Of a stretch of DNA of 64,000 bases, positions 8,504-17,440 are shown in pieces. The translations under genes and the position numbers were made by a program. How positions within the stretch are numbered: the first letter of the stretch is position 1; each line of letters starts with the position of its first letter. The DNA comes from Gemmatimonadota bacterium (GTDB lineage: Bacteria; Gemmatimonadota; Gemmatimonadetes; Longimicrobiales; Gaopeijiaceae). The stretch spans positions 304,975 through 368,974 of the forward strand of contig JAWKQN010000005.1 of NCBI GenBank assembly GCA_041390125.1, in the 5' to 3' direction. The notes below the pieces were generated by a model that saw only the letters and a list, made by a program, of their open reading frames with translations, was not told the DNA's origin and made no database searches.

Positions 8504-9670
8504 TCAGGTGCGGGAGAGGGCTTCGTCGAGGTCGTCGATCAGGTCCGCCGCGTCTTCGATGCCGACGGAGAGCCGGACCAGCGAGTCCGTGATGCCCATG
8601 GCCGCCCGACGCTCCGGGGGGACCGAGGCGTGGGTCATGCGCGACGGCACGTTGATCATGGACTCGACCCCCCCGAGACTTTCGGCCAGCTGGAAAAGGT
8701 GCGTGCCTCCGCAGAAGGCCGCCGTCGCCTCGGGAGTCGGGAGCTCGATCGACAGCATGCCGGCGTAGCCCCGCATCTGCGTGCGCGCCAGCGCGTGCTG
8801 CGGATGGGAGTCGAGCCCCGGATAGTGCACGCGGACCACCTTGGGATGCTCGGCCAGGTGCTCCGCGATCCGCTGCCCGTTCTCGTTGTGGCGGAGCATC
8901 CGGACCTCGAGCGTCTTGCAGCCGCGCAGGCAGAGCCAGGCGTCGAAGGGCCCTGGAACCGCGCCCGTGGACTTCCGCACGAAGCGCAGCTCCTCGGCGA
9001 GCGCGTCGTCGTTCACCACCAGCCCGCCGCCGATGACGTCCGAGTGCCCGTTGAGGTACTTGGTCGTGGAGTGCATCACCACGTCCGCACCCAGCGCCAG
9101 CGGGTTCTGGTTGTACGGGGAGGCGAACGTGTTGTCGACCATCAGGCGCGCGCCGGCGTCGTGCGCCACGTCGGCCAGCGCGGCGATGTCGGACAGACGC
9201 ATGAGGGGGTTGGTGGGCGTCTCCACGTGGACCAGCCGGGTCGCCGGCGTCAGGGCGGCCCGCACGCGGTCCGGATCCCGGGTGTCGACGAAGGTGAATT
9301 CGATGCCCAGACGGGACAGCACGCGCATGAACATGCGGGTGGTGCCCCCGTAGGTGTTCTCCTCGCTGACCACATGGTCACCGGCGGAGAGGTTCTTGAC
9401 GACCGCCTCGATGGAAGCCAGGCCGCTGGCGAAGGCGATGCCGTGGCGTCCCCCCTCCACCGCGGCCAGGGCGCGCTCCCACGCCTCCCGGGTCGGGTTC
9501 TGGACCCGGGCGTACTCGTAGCCCTCGCGCGGCTCGGCGATCCCTGTCTGGACGTACGTGGACGTCTGGAAGATGGGAGGGGCGATGGCGCCGGTGACGG
9601 GCTCGGGGGCCTGTCCGCCATGGATCGCCACCGTACCGAACCGGTGCGTTCCCGTGGAGTCCGTGCTCAA
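8504..9670 (-). CDS. Cys/Met metabolism PLP enzyme (cystathionine gamma-synthase or gamma-lyase)
   Basis: A 388-residue fold-type I PLP enzyme of the trans-sulfuration family. AIHGGQ, PIFQTSTYVQ, YARVQNPTREAWERALA, the PLP-stacking SEENTYGGT, VDNTFASPYNQNPL and the Schiff-base lysine in HSTTKYLNGHSD are all present. The sequence alone does not separate the synthase from the lyase. The reading frame has no ATG near the expected N-terminus; I used the TTG before STDSTGTHRFG, and a GTG at 9631 is the alternative. It is divergent from glmM, with a perfect 14-base palindrome between them. Confidence 0.9.
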   Translation of the reverse strand: MSTDSTGTHRFGTVAIHGGQAPEPVTGAIAPPIFQTSTYVQTGIAEPREGYEYARVQNPTREAWERALAAVEGGRHGIAFASGLASIEAVVKNLSAGDHVVSEENTYGGTTRMFMRVLSRLGIEFTFVDTRDPDRVRAALTPATRLVHVETPTNPLMRLSDIAALADVAHDAGARLMVDNTFASPYNQNPLALGADVVMHSTTKYLNGHSDVIGGGLVVNDDALAEELRFVRKSTGAVPGPFDAWLCLRGCKTLEVRMLRHNENGQRIAEHLAEHPKVVRVHYPGLDSHPQHALARTQMRGYAGMLSIELPTPEATAAFCGGTHLFQLAESLGGVESMINVPSRMTHASVPPERRAAMGITDSLVRLSVGIEDAADLIDDLDEALSRT

Positions 9671-9728
9671 CTGGAGGCTCGCTGTCTCGAGGATGGATAG
9701 GGCCGGAACCCCGCCGATCGTGGGCGCA

Positions 9729-9742
9729 CGGAGGCGCCTCCG
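9729..9742. repeat. Perfect 14-base palindrome CGGAGGCGCCTCCG
   Basis: A fully symmetric 14-mer in the divergent region between the sulfur-amino-acid enzyme and glmM. It could be a dimeric regulator site or a short hairpin. In GC-rich DNA it could also be chance, and no regulator can be assigned. Confidence 0.3.
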
Positions 9743-9891
9743 GCGCGGCACGGCGGTGCCCGAATGTATCGCGGGCCGGGGGACCGGGGCCACCGCCGTT
9801 GACCCTTCGTCCGCGCATGGCGAGCTTCTTGCACTTCCGCAGCGCGATCTCCTTGTCTCACAAGCGCTTTCCGGAAGGTGGACCCGAGCCC

Positions 9892-11277
9892 ATGCCGATC
9901 CGATTCCCCCCCGACCTGATGGTGTCCGTCTCCGGGTTCCGCGGTCGGGTGGGACGCCCGTTGACCCCGGAGCTGGTGGGGGCATTGGCTGCCGGGTACG
10001 GCGCGTTCCTGCAGGGGGAGGGTTCCGGGAACCTCGTGCTGGTCGGCCGCGACTCACGGACCTCCGGACCCATGTTGTCCCGGGCGGCCATCGCAGGGCT
10101 CGTCTCGGTCGGGGCCCGCGTCGTGGACCTCGGCGTCGTGCCGACCCCCACCCTGATGCTGGCCGTGGAGGATGCCGGGGCCGCAGGCGGGATCGGGATC
10201 ACCGCCAGCCACAACCCGGCGGAATGGAACGCGATGAAGTTCGCGGCCGGCGAGGGGGTCTTCCTCGACGGCGAGCGCATGGCCCGCTTCCAGCGCTTCC
10301 TGCAGGAGGAGGAGCCGGCCCGTGCCGCCTGGGATGCGCTGGCGCCCGTGGTCGACGACACCGGAGCCGCCGAGCGCCACCTCGCCCGCATCCTGGGCCT
10401 GCCGCTGCTGGACCTCGACGGGCTGCGGGCGCGTCGCTTCCGCGTGGCGCTGGACTGCGTCCGTGGCGCGGGCGCCACGATCATGCCGCAGCTGCTGCGT
10501 GCGCTCGGCACGTCGTTCGAGGCCATCCATCTGGAGCCCGACGGTCGCTTTCCCCGCGACCCGGAGCCGACCGCCGAGCACCTGGCGGAGCTGGGCGAGC
10601 TGGTGCGGCGCACCGGCGCCGACGTCGGGCTGGCGGTCGATCCGGACGTGGACCGTTTGTCCCTGGTGGACGAGAACGGCCGGCCGCTCGGGGAGGATCT
10701 GACCCTGGCGCTGGCCTCTGCCGTGGTGCTTCGACGCGATCCCGGAGTGGTGGTGACCAACCTCTCCACCTCGCAGGTGCTCGAGGACGTCGTCGAGGCG
10801 CACGGAGGGCGGGTGGTCCGCGCTCCCGTCGGTGAGATCAACGTGGCCCGGCGCATGCAGGCCGAGGGCGCGGTGGTGGGGGGGGAAGGAAACGGAGGCG
10901 TGATCCTCCCGGCGCTACACCTGACACGGGATGCACCGGTCGGCGCGGCGCTGATCCTCCAGCACCTGCTCGACGAAGGCATGACCCTCTCGGAGGCGGC
11001 CGCTCGCTGGCCCCGCTACGAGATCGTCAAGGAGAAGGTGGACTTTCCGCGGGAGGCGATCGGGCGCGCCTACGAGGCGCTCGAGGAGCGCTTCCCCGGA
11101 AGCGAAGCCGACCACGCCGATGGCTTGCGGCTGACCTGGTCGCGCAAGCGGGCGTGGCTGCACGTACGCCCGTCGGGAACGGAGCCGATCGTACGTCTGA
11201 TCGCGGAAGCGGCGGACGAGAAGGGGGCGCGGGAGCTGGTCGAGCAAGCCCGCGCCATTCTAGAGGGAGTAGCCTGA
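9892..11277 (+). CDS. glmM: Phosphoglucosamine mutase-type alpha-D-phosphohexomutase
   Basis: A 461-residue phosphohexomutase. The phosphoserine loop TASHNP (Ser106) is the catalytic centre, DPDVDR the magnesium site, EGNGGVI the sugar loop and RPSGTEPIVRL the C-terminal phosphate-binding loop. The family includes phosphoglucosamine and phosphomannomutases; GlmM is favoured because glmS follows after 5 bases, the two making UDP-GlcNAc precursors for peptidoglycan and LPS. I chose the ATG at MPIRFPP because GGAAGGTGG lies about ten bases upstream and the preceding in-frame residues do not look like the family. Confidence 0.88.
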   Translation: MPIRFPPDLMVSVSGFRGRVGRPLTPELVGALAAGYGAFLQGEGSGNLVLVGRDSRTSGPMLSRAAIAGLVSVGARVVDLGVVPTPTLMLAVEDAGAAGGIGITASHNPAEWNAMKFAAGEGVFLDGERMARFQRFLQEEEPARAAWDALAPVVDDTGAAERHLARILGLPLLDLDGLRARRFRVALDCVRGAGATIMPQLLRALGTSFEAIHLEPDGRFPRDPEPTAEHLAELGELVRRTGADVGLAVDPDVDRLSLVDENGRPLGEDLTLALASAVVLRRDPGVVVTNLSTSQVLEDVVEAHGGRVVRAPVGEINVARRMQAEGAVVGGEGNGGVILPALHLTRDAPVGAALILQHLLDEGMTLSEAAARWPRYEIVKEKVDFPREAIGRAYEALEERFPGSEADHADGLRLTWSRKRAWLHVRPSGTEPIVRLIAEAADEKGARELVEQARAILEGVA

Positions 11278-11282
11278 AGCCT

Positions 11283-13124
11283 ATGTGTGGGATCGTCGGA
11301 TATATCGGACCGAAGCAGGCGGGATCCATCCTCATCGAGGGCATCCGCCGCCTCGAGTACCGGGGGTACGATTCGGCGGGCGTGACCATCCTGACGGACC
11401 GCGGCAGTCTCGCCACCATCAAGAAGCCCGGAAAGATCGCCGAGCTGGAGAAGGCGCTCGACGGCATCATGCCCCACGGCACGGCCGGGATCGCCCACAC
11501 CCGCTGGGCCACGCACGGGCCGCCCAACCAGGTCAACGCCCATCCGCACGTGAGCCAGGGCGGGGACATCGCGTTGGTCCACAACGGCATCATCGAGAAC
11601 GCGGACCTGCTGCGCACCAAGCTGGAGGAGCTCGGCTACGCCTTCACCTCCGACACGGACACCGAGGTCGTCGTCCACCTCATCGACGAGGCGTGGAAGT
11701 CCAACCCGTGTCTCGAGGACGCGGTGGCCGCCGCGCTGATGGAGATCGAAGGCGCCTACGGCCTGGCCGTCATCAGCTCGCGTGATCCCGACAAGCTGGT
11801 CGCGGCGCGCAAGGGCTCGCCGCTCCTGCTGGGCATCGGGGAGAGCGAAGGCGAGTACTTCATCGGCTCGGACGTCGCCGCCATCCTGGAGCACACGCGC
11901 AAGGTGGTCTACCTGAACGAGGGCGACTACGCCGTGGTGAGCCGGAGCGGATACGAGGTCTTCCACCTCGGGGAGGGGACCGTGCGCCGCTCCGTGCACC
12001 AGGTGGACTTCGACCTCTCCGCCATCGAGCGCGGTGGGTTCGAGCACTTCATGCTCAAGGAGATCTTCGAGCAACCCAACACCATCCGGGACGTCATGCG
12101 GGGCCGCCTCCTCGAGGAAGAGGGCACCGCGCGCCTGGGCGGTCTGGATGGCACCGAGAACACGCTGGACAAGATCAAGCGCATCGTCATCACGGCGTGC
12201 GGCACGAGCTGGCACGCGGGCTTGATCGGCGAATACATGCTCGAGGAGATGGCCGGTATCCCCGTCAAGGTGGAGTACGCCTCCGAGTTCCGCTACAAGA
12301 ACCCGGTGGTCGATTCCAAGACGCTCGTGCTGGCCATCTCGCAGTCGGGTGAGACCGCGGATACGCTGGCCGCGCTGCGCGAGGCCCGCCGGCGCGGCGC
12401 GCAGACGATGGGCATCGTCAACGTGGTCGGATCCTCCATCGCCCGTGAGACCGACTTCGGCGTCTATCTGCACGCGGGGCCCGAGATCGGGGTCGCCTCC
12501 ACAAAGGCGTTCACCAGCCAGATCGTGGCCATGGCGCTGTTCTCCCTGTTCCTGGGCCGACGCCGCACCATGTCCATCCTGCAGGGAAGGGAGTTCGTGC
12601 GGGCCTTGCGCGACCTTCCCGCGCAGATCGAGGAAGTGCTGGAGCTCAACGACGAGATCCGCAGTCTGGCCGAGGCCTACATGGGCTCGCGCAACTTCCT
12701 GTATCTGGGGCGCGGCTACCAGTTCCCGGTGGCCCTCGAAGGGGCGCTCAAGCTCAAGGAAGTGAGCTACATCCACGCGGAGGGCTACCCGGCCGCCGAG
12801 ATGAAGCACGGGCCGATTGCGTTGATCGACGAGAACATGCCGGTCGTGGTGCTGGCGCCGAGCGACACCGTGTACGCGAAGGTCGTGTCCAACATCGAAG
12901 AGGTGAAAGCGCGCTCGGGTCGGGTCATCGCGGTGGTGAGCAACGGCAACCAGGAGCTGGCCCGCAAGGTGGACCACCTCATCCGGGTGCCGCAGAGCCA
13001 TCCGTGCCTGCAGCCGGTGCTCACGACCATCCCGCTCCAGCTGCTGGCGTATCACGTGGCCATCCTGCGTGGGTGCGACGTGGATCAGCCGCGCAACCTG
13101 GCCAAGTCCGTCACGGTCGAGTGA
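11283..13124 (+). CDS. glmS: Glutamine-fructose-6-phosphate aminotransferase GlmS
   Basis: A 613-residue cytosolic enzyme making glucosamine-6-phosphate from fructose-6-phosphate and glutamine. The N-terminal glutaminase domain begins MCGIVGYIG with Cys2 as nucleophile and has HTRWATHG and HNGIIEN. The isomerase half has two SIS domains (around CGTSWHAG, SQSGETADT and GRGYQFPVALEGALKLKE) and the C-terminal DQPRNLAKSVTVE. It follows glmM directly, and the dtd start overlaps its stop. No glmS ribozyme fits, since only five bases separate it from glmM. Confidence 0.98.
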   Translation: MCGIVGYIGPKQAGSILIEGIRRLEYRGYDSAGVTILTDRGSLATIKKPGKIAELEKALDGIMPHGTAGIAHTRWATHGPPNQVNAHPHVSQGGDIALVHNGIIENADLLRTKLEELGYAFTSDTDTEVVVHLIDEAWKSNPCLEDAVAAALMEIEGAYGLAVISSRDPDKLVAARKGSPLLLGIGESEGEYFIGSDVAAILEHTRKVVYLNEGDYAVVSRSGYEVFHLGEGTVRRSVHQVDFDLSAIERGGFEHFMLKEIFEQPNTIRDVMRGRLLEEEGTARLGGLDGTENTLDKIKRIVITACGTSWHAGLIGEYMLEEMAGIPVKVEYASEFRYKNPVVDSKTLVLAISQSGETADTLAALREARRRGAQTMGIVNVVGSSIARETDFGVYLHAGPEIGVASTKAFTSQIVAMALFSLFLGRRRTMSILQGREFVRALRDLPAQIEEVLELNDEIRSLAEAYMGSRNFLYLGRGYQFPVALEGALKLKEVSYIHAEGYPAAEMKHGPIALIDENMPVVVLAPSDTVYAKVVSNIEEVKARSGRVIAVVSNGNQELARKVDHLIRVPQSHPCLQPVLTTIPLQLLAYHVAILRGCDVDQPRNLAKSVTVE

Positions 13125-13561
13125 GGGTCGTCCTGCAGCGGGTCTCCCGCGCGCAGGTCCGTTCCGAGGGCAGCTCGCTGGGGTCGATCGGGCCCGGGCT
13201 CCTGGTGCTCGTGGGCTTCACCGCCGGCGACGACGACGAGGCGCTCGCGTGGATGGCGGACAAGATCGTCGGGCTGCGGATTTTCCCGGACGACGAGGAC
13301 CGGATGAACCGAGCCCTGGACGACGTGGGGGGCGAGCTGCTGGTGGTCTCGCAGTTCACGCTGTACGGCGACACGCGCAAGGGCCGGCGGCCTTCGTTCG
13401 TCGGAGCCGCAGACCCCGCCCTCGCCATCCCGCTGTACGAGCGATTCGTCGCGCTGCTCGAAGCGCGCGTGCCCGGCCGGGTCCACACCGGGCGCTTCGG
13501 CGCCGACATGGACGTGGAGCTGGTCAACCGCGGACCGGTCACGCTCATCCTGGAGCGCTGA
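13121..13561 (+). CDS. dtd: D-aminoacyl-tRNA deacylase Dtd
   Basis: A 146-residue proofreading enzyme that removes D-amino acids (and glycine from tRNA-Ala). The N-terminal RVVLQRVSRAQV, the catalytic SQFTLYGDTRKGRRPSF and the Gly-cisPro motif in NRGPVTLILE are all present. Translation starts at GTG overlapping the glmS stop codon (GTGA), so it is translationally coupled to glmS. Length is normal. Confidence 0.96.
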   Translation: MRVVLQRVSRAQVRSEGSSLGSIGPGLLVLVGFTAGDDDEALAWMADKIVGLRIFPDDEDRMNRALDDVGGELLVVSQFTLYGDTRKGRRPSFVGAADPALAIPLYERFVALLEARVPGRVHTGRFGADMDVELVNRGPVTLILER

Positions 13562-13739
13562 GCCGGATCCCGCTGGCCGCTCCCCCGTGCATGCTGTAGG
13601 GTAGGGCCGAGCCCCGGTCCCTCGCTGCGAGCCCCCGTCGCCGCGTGACCCGCGGGTCGCCCCTCTGGCCCTGGAGTCGGTCGCTGTCCCTTCCACCCAC
13701 CATCACGCCGCGGGCGCGCCGATCCACCCGGAGCCGCCC

Positions 13740-14321
13740 ATGAGACGGCTCGTGCTGGCGTCGGCCTCTCCCCGCCGCGCCGACATCCTGCGCATGCTCG
13801 GGCTGGACTTCGATGTCCGCGTCACCGACGTCCCCGAGCGGCGTGAACCAGGGGAGCGACCCGTCGCGTACGTGGAGCGGTTGGCCCGGGAGAAGGCGAC
13901 CGCCGCATCCGAGCCCGACGCCCGCGTGCTCGCCGGCGATACGGTGGTGGTGCTGGACGACACCGTCCTGGAGAAGCCGGTGGACGCCGCCGACGCCGAG
14001 GCGATGCTGCTCGCGCTCTCGGGGCGCGAGCACGTGGTGCTGACGGGCATGGCGCTCTCCGATCCCGGGTCGGGGTTGCACAGCCTGGTGGCCCAGGCCC
14101 ACGTCCGCTTCCGGACCTTCGACGCGACGCTCGCGCGCCGCTACGTGCAGACCGGCGAGCCCATGGACAAGGCGGGCGCCTACGGGATCCAGAGCCGGGG
14201 CGCGGCGCTGATCGAGCGCATCGACGGCGACTTCTTCACGGTGATGGGCCTGTCGGTGGCGGGGTTGATGGCGCTCCTGGAGCGCGCCGGCGTCCCCTAC
14301 CGCTTCGGGCCGCTCGGATGA
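13740..14321 (+). CDS. maf: Maf family nucleotide pyrophosphatase
   Basis: A 193-residue Maf/YhdE-type nucleoside triphosphate pyrophosphatase, a house-cleaning enzyme for non-canonical or dTTP/UTP nucleotides. It begins RLVLASASPRRADIL, with AGDTVVVLDDTVLEKP carrying the catalytic Asp and Lys, and GEPMDKAGAYGIQ near residue 140. The 178-base gap before it holds no recognisable gene. The last four bases overlap the mtnA start. Confidence 0.94.
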   Translation: MRRLVLASASPRRADILRMLGLDFDVRVTDVPERREPGERPVAYVERLAREKATAASEPDARVLAGDTVVVLDDTVLEKPVDAADAEAMLLALSGREHVVLTGMALSDPGSGLHSLVAQAHVRFRTFDATLARRYVQTGEPMDKAGAYGIQSRGAALIERIDGDFFTVMGLSVAGLMALLERAGVPYRFGPLG

Positions 14322-15382
14322 GCGCGGCGCCGCCGGTGGTGGAGTGGGGCCCACGGCCGGGCACCGTGCGCCTCCTCGATCAGACCCTGCTACCGGCCGA
14401 GGTGCGCGTCCTCGACCTCACCGGGGCCGACGCCGTGGCGGAGGCCATCCGGACGCTGCGTGTCCGGGGCGCACCGGCCATCGGCGTGGCGGCGGCGCTG
14501 GGGCTCGTGGCCGGGATGGAGCGGTGGATCGAGGCCGGGGGCCACGGACTCGCGGAGGCGCGGAACGAGTGCGCGCGGCTGGCCGACCTCCTGTTCGCGA
14601 CCCGACCCACGGGGCACGACCTGGGCACGGCGCTCGCTCGCCTGCGGGCCTGCGCGGCGGGACCGTTCGCCGACGCCGCCGGCCTGGTGACGGGGCTGCG
14701 GAGGGAGGCCGATCACATCCGCGACGACGATCGCCGTCGGTGCCGGGCGATCGGCGAGGCGGGCCAGGCGCTGCTCCCGCCCGAGGGGGAGGTGCGCGTG
14801 CTCACGCACTGCAACGCCGGCGCGCTGGCCACGGCCGGGATCGGCACGGCGCTCGCACCCCTCTACGTGGCGCGCGAGCGTGGGCGCACCGTGCGGGTCT
14901 GGGCGGACGAGACGCGGCCCGTCCTGCAGGGCGCGCGCCTTACCGCCTGGGAGCTGGCGCGGGCGGGCATCGAGGTCACCGTGATCGCGGACTCGATGGC
15001 GGCCGCGCTGATGGCCCGCGGCGCCGTTCAATTGGTGATCACCGGCGCCGATCGCATCGCGGCGAACGGCGACGTGGCCAACAAGATCGGAACGTATGCG
15101 CTGGCGCTGTTGGCGGCGCATCACGGTCTGCCGTTCTACGTGGCGGCCCCCTCGAGCACGATCGACCCGGCGTGTCCCGACGGCTCGGCGATCCCGGTCG
15201 AGGAGCGCGCGGCCGACGAGCTCCGGGACCTCGGCGCGCGCGGGCATCTCCCCGGGGAGGTCGGGGTCTGGAATCCGGCTTTCGACGTCACGCCGGCGCG
15301 GTACGTCACCGCCCTGGTGACGGAGGGCGGCGTGCTCCGACCGCCGTTCGCTCCCCGCCTCGCCGCGCTGGTCGGCCGATGA
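14318..15382 (+). CDS. mtnA: S-methyl-5-thioribose-1-phosphate isomerase MtnA
   Basis: A 354-residue eIF2B-alpha-like isomerase of the methionine salvage pathway. The catalytic Cys lies in THCNAGALAT and the catalytic Asp in ITGADRIAANGDVANKIGT; VRGAPAIGVAAALGL is a further family signature. Length is typical. The start ATG overlaps the maf stop (ATGA). No other methionine-salvage gene is adjacent in this window. Confidence 0.95.
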   Translation: MSAAPPVVEWGPRPGTVRLLDQTLLPAEVRVLDLTGADAVAEAIRTLRVRGAPAIGVAAALGLVAGMERWIEAGGHGLAEARNECARLADLLFATRPTGHDLGTALARLRACAAGPFADAAGLVTGLRREADHIRDDDRRRCRAIGEAGQALLPPEGEVRVLTHCNAGALATAGIGTALAPLYVARERGRTVRVWADETRPVLQGARLTAWELARAGIEVTVIADSMAAALMARGAVQLVITGADRIAANGDVANKIGTYALALLAAHHGLPFYVAAPSSTIDPACPDGSAIPVEERAADELRDLGARGHLPGEVGVWNPAFDVTPARYVTALVTEGGVLRPPFAPRLAALVGR

Positions 15383-15429
15383 ACGGGCCGGGGATTCGCG
15401 GGTAGTCGGGGCAACGCGGAGGAACCCCC

Positions 15430-16929
15430 ATGCAGGACGCGATCCTCGCGATCGACGAAGGCACCACCGGCGTCACCTGTCTGGTGATCGCGGCCGACGG
15501 ACGGACGGTCGCCCGTCACTACGCGGAGTTCACGCAGCACTTCCCCCGACCGGGGTGGGTGGAGCACGACGCCACCGAGATCTGGGACACCACGGCGCGT
15601 CTGGCCCGCGCGGCGCTCGCGGACGCCGATCGCGCGTCGGTGCGGCCGTGCGCGGTCGGGATCACCAACCAGCGCGAGACCGTCGTCGTGTGGGACCGCG
15701 ACACGTTGGAGCCGGTGCATCGCGCCATCGTGTGGCAGGATCGGCGGACCGCGCCGATCTGCCGGTCGCTGCGGGACGCGGGGCACGAGCCGACCGTGCG
15801 CGAGCGCACGGGCCTCGTGCTCGACCCCTATTTCTCCGGGACGAAGCTCACCTGGCTCTTCCGCGAGCGCCCCGATCTGCGCCGGCGCGCGGAGGAGGGC
15901 GCGCTGGCGGTCGGTACCATCGACAGCTGGCTGATGGCCCGGCTCACCGCGGGAGCGGCACACGTGACCGATCCGACCAACGCCTGCCGCACCCTGCTCT
16001 GGGACCTGCACGAGGGGACCTGGTCCGAGGCGCTCCTCGACCTGCTGGAGGTCCCGCGCGCGGCTCTGCCCGACGTACGGCCCTCGAGCGGGGAGTTCGG
16101 CGTGGCCGTCGGTGAGGCCCTGGGCCGGGACCTGCCCGTCCTGGGCGTGGCCGGCGATCAGCAGGCAGCGCTCTTCGGGCAGGGCTGCTGGAGCCCCGGC
16201 CTGGCCAAGAACACCTATGGCACGGGCGCCTTCCTGCTGCTCCACACGGGCGACGAGGCGGTTCCCTCGCGCTCCGGGCTGCTGACGACCGTCGCCTGCG
16301 ACGCGCGGGGCGGCCGGGCCTTCGCCCTCGAGGGCTCGATCTTCATCGCCGGGGCGGCGCTGCAGTGGCTGCGCGACGGGATCGGCGTGTTGGAGGATGC
16401 CACCGCGTCGGGCCGGATCGCGGCAAGCCTGGAGGGCAACGACGGGGTCTATCTGGTCCCGGCCTTCGTGGGGTTGGGTGCCCCCCATTGGGTACCCGAC
16501 GCACGCGGGATGATCGTGGGGATCACCCGCGGAACCGGCCGGGCCCACCTGGTACGGGCGGCGCTGGAGGCCATGGCCTACGGGACCGCGGACGTGCTCG
16601 ACGCGATGGAGCGGGACTCCGGGGTGGTGACGCGGGAGCTGCGCGTGGACGGTGGCGCCTCCGGCAACGACTGGCTGATGGCGTTCCAGGCCGGGATCGT
16701 GGGCATCCCGGTGCGGCGCGCGGCCCAGATCGAGACCACGGCGCTGGGGGCGGCGGGTCTGGCGGGGCTGGCGGCGGGCGTGTGGGCCGACGGGGACGCC
16801 TTCCTGGAGGCCCAGGGCGAGCCCGCGCGCTTCGAGCCCCGGCTCGCAGAAGACGAGCGTGAGGGTCTGCGGCGCGGCTGGGCCCGGGCCGTGGCCGCGG
16901 CCCGCGGGTGGGGCGAGGCAGGGCCGTGA
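15430..16929 (+). CDS. glpK: Glycerol kinase GlpK
   Basis: A 499-residue FGGY-family kinase phosphorylating glycerol to sn-glycerol-3-phosphate in the cytosol. The ATP-binding IDEGTTGVTC opens the protein; GITNQRETVVVWD, VWQDRRT, KNTYGTGAFLL, and GGASGNDWLMAFQAG follow in family order. GGAGG lies five to seven bases before the ATG. No glpF, glpD or regulator is adjacent, so it appears as a single-gene unit between mtnA and the ccm operon. Confidence 0.96.
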   Translation: MQDAILAIDEGTTGVTCLVIAADGRTVARHYAEFTQHFPRPGWVEHDATEIWDTTARLARAALADADRASVRPCAVGITNQRETVVVWDRDTLEPVHRAIVWQDRRTAPICRSLRDAGHEPTVRERTGLVLDPYFSGTKLTWLFRERPDLRRRAEEGALAVGTIDSWLMARLTAGAAHVTDPTNACRTLLWDLHEGTWSEALLDLLEVPRAALPDVRPSSGEFGVAVGEALGRDLPVLGVAGDQQAALFGQGCWSPGLAKNTYGTGAFLLLHTGDEAVPSRSGLLTTVACDARGGRAFALEGSIFIAGAALQWLRDGIGVLEDATASGRIAASLEGNDGVYLVPAFVGLGAPHWVPDARGMIVGITRGTGRAHLVRAALEAMAYGTADVLDAMERDSGVVTRELRVDGGASGNDWLMAFQAGIVGIPVRRAAQIETTALGAAGLAGLAAGVWADGDAFLEAQGEPARFEPRLAEDEREGLRRGWARAVAAARGWGEAGP

Positions 16930-17014
16930 GGGGACCTCCTCTCGCGGGGGGATCCCTGTGGGGTATATTCGTGCATTCAGCGGGAGACGACCTGTCGCCT
17001 CTCAGGAGGGTTCG

Positions 17015-17440
17015 ATGAAGAAAGATCGCCGATTCATGGTGGGCCTCGTGGGTGTCGCGGCGGTGGTGACCTACCTGGCCTGGACCGGCGTGAGCGAAGC
17101 CAAGGTCTACTACCTCACCCCCACCGAGCTGATGGCCCAGGTCCAACGGGACCCGACCTACCATCAGGTGGGCGTCAAGGTGAGCGGGACCGTCGTCGAG
17201 GGCAGCTACACTGCCGCGTCCGGCGAGCTGCTCCACACGTTCCGCGTCGCCGACCTGGAGGATCCGTCGGTCAGCTTCCCGGTCGAGTACCGGGACCTGA
17301 TCCCGGACACGTTCACGGAAGCCACCGAGGTGGTGCTGGAGGGCCGCTTCCGCGACGACGGCGTCTTCGAGGCCACCACCGTGCTGACCAAGTGCGGTAG
17401 CCGCTACGAAGCTGCACCCGAGGCGATGGCGGCCGGGTGA
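17015..17440 (+). CDS. ccmE: Cytochrome c maturation haem chaperone CcmE, Cys (C-x3-Y) variant
   Basis: A 141-residue membrane-anchored haem chaperone. An N-terminal transmembrane segment (residues 8-24) is followed by the OB-fold beta domain with YYLTPTEL and VGVKVSGTVVEGS. Canonical CcmE binds haem covalently through His in H-x3-Y. Here the motif is KCGSRY, with Cys127 and Tyr131. This is the C-x3-Y form known from the System I* of Desulfovibrio and some archaea. AGGAGGG lies six bases before the ATG. It is first in the ccm operon, and ccmF starts within its stop codon. Confidence 0.93.
   Translation: MKKDRRFMVGLVGVAAVVTYLAWTGVSEAKVYYLTPTELMAQVQRDPTYHQVGVKVSGTVVEGSYTAASGELLHTFRVADLEDPSVSFPVEYRDLIPDTFTEATEVVLEGRFRDDGVFEATTVLTKCGSRYEAAPEAMAAG

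Noticed and set aside
11278..11282. A glmS ribozyme or riboswitch upstream of glmS
   Set aside because: Only five bases separate glmM and glmS, so there is no room for one.
16964..16969. TATATT before ccmE as a promoter -10 box
   Set aside because: The hexamer is a good match, but no acceptable -35 lies 16-18 bases upstream, so it was not listed as a promoter.
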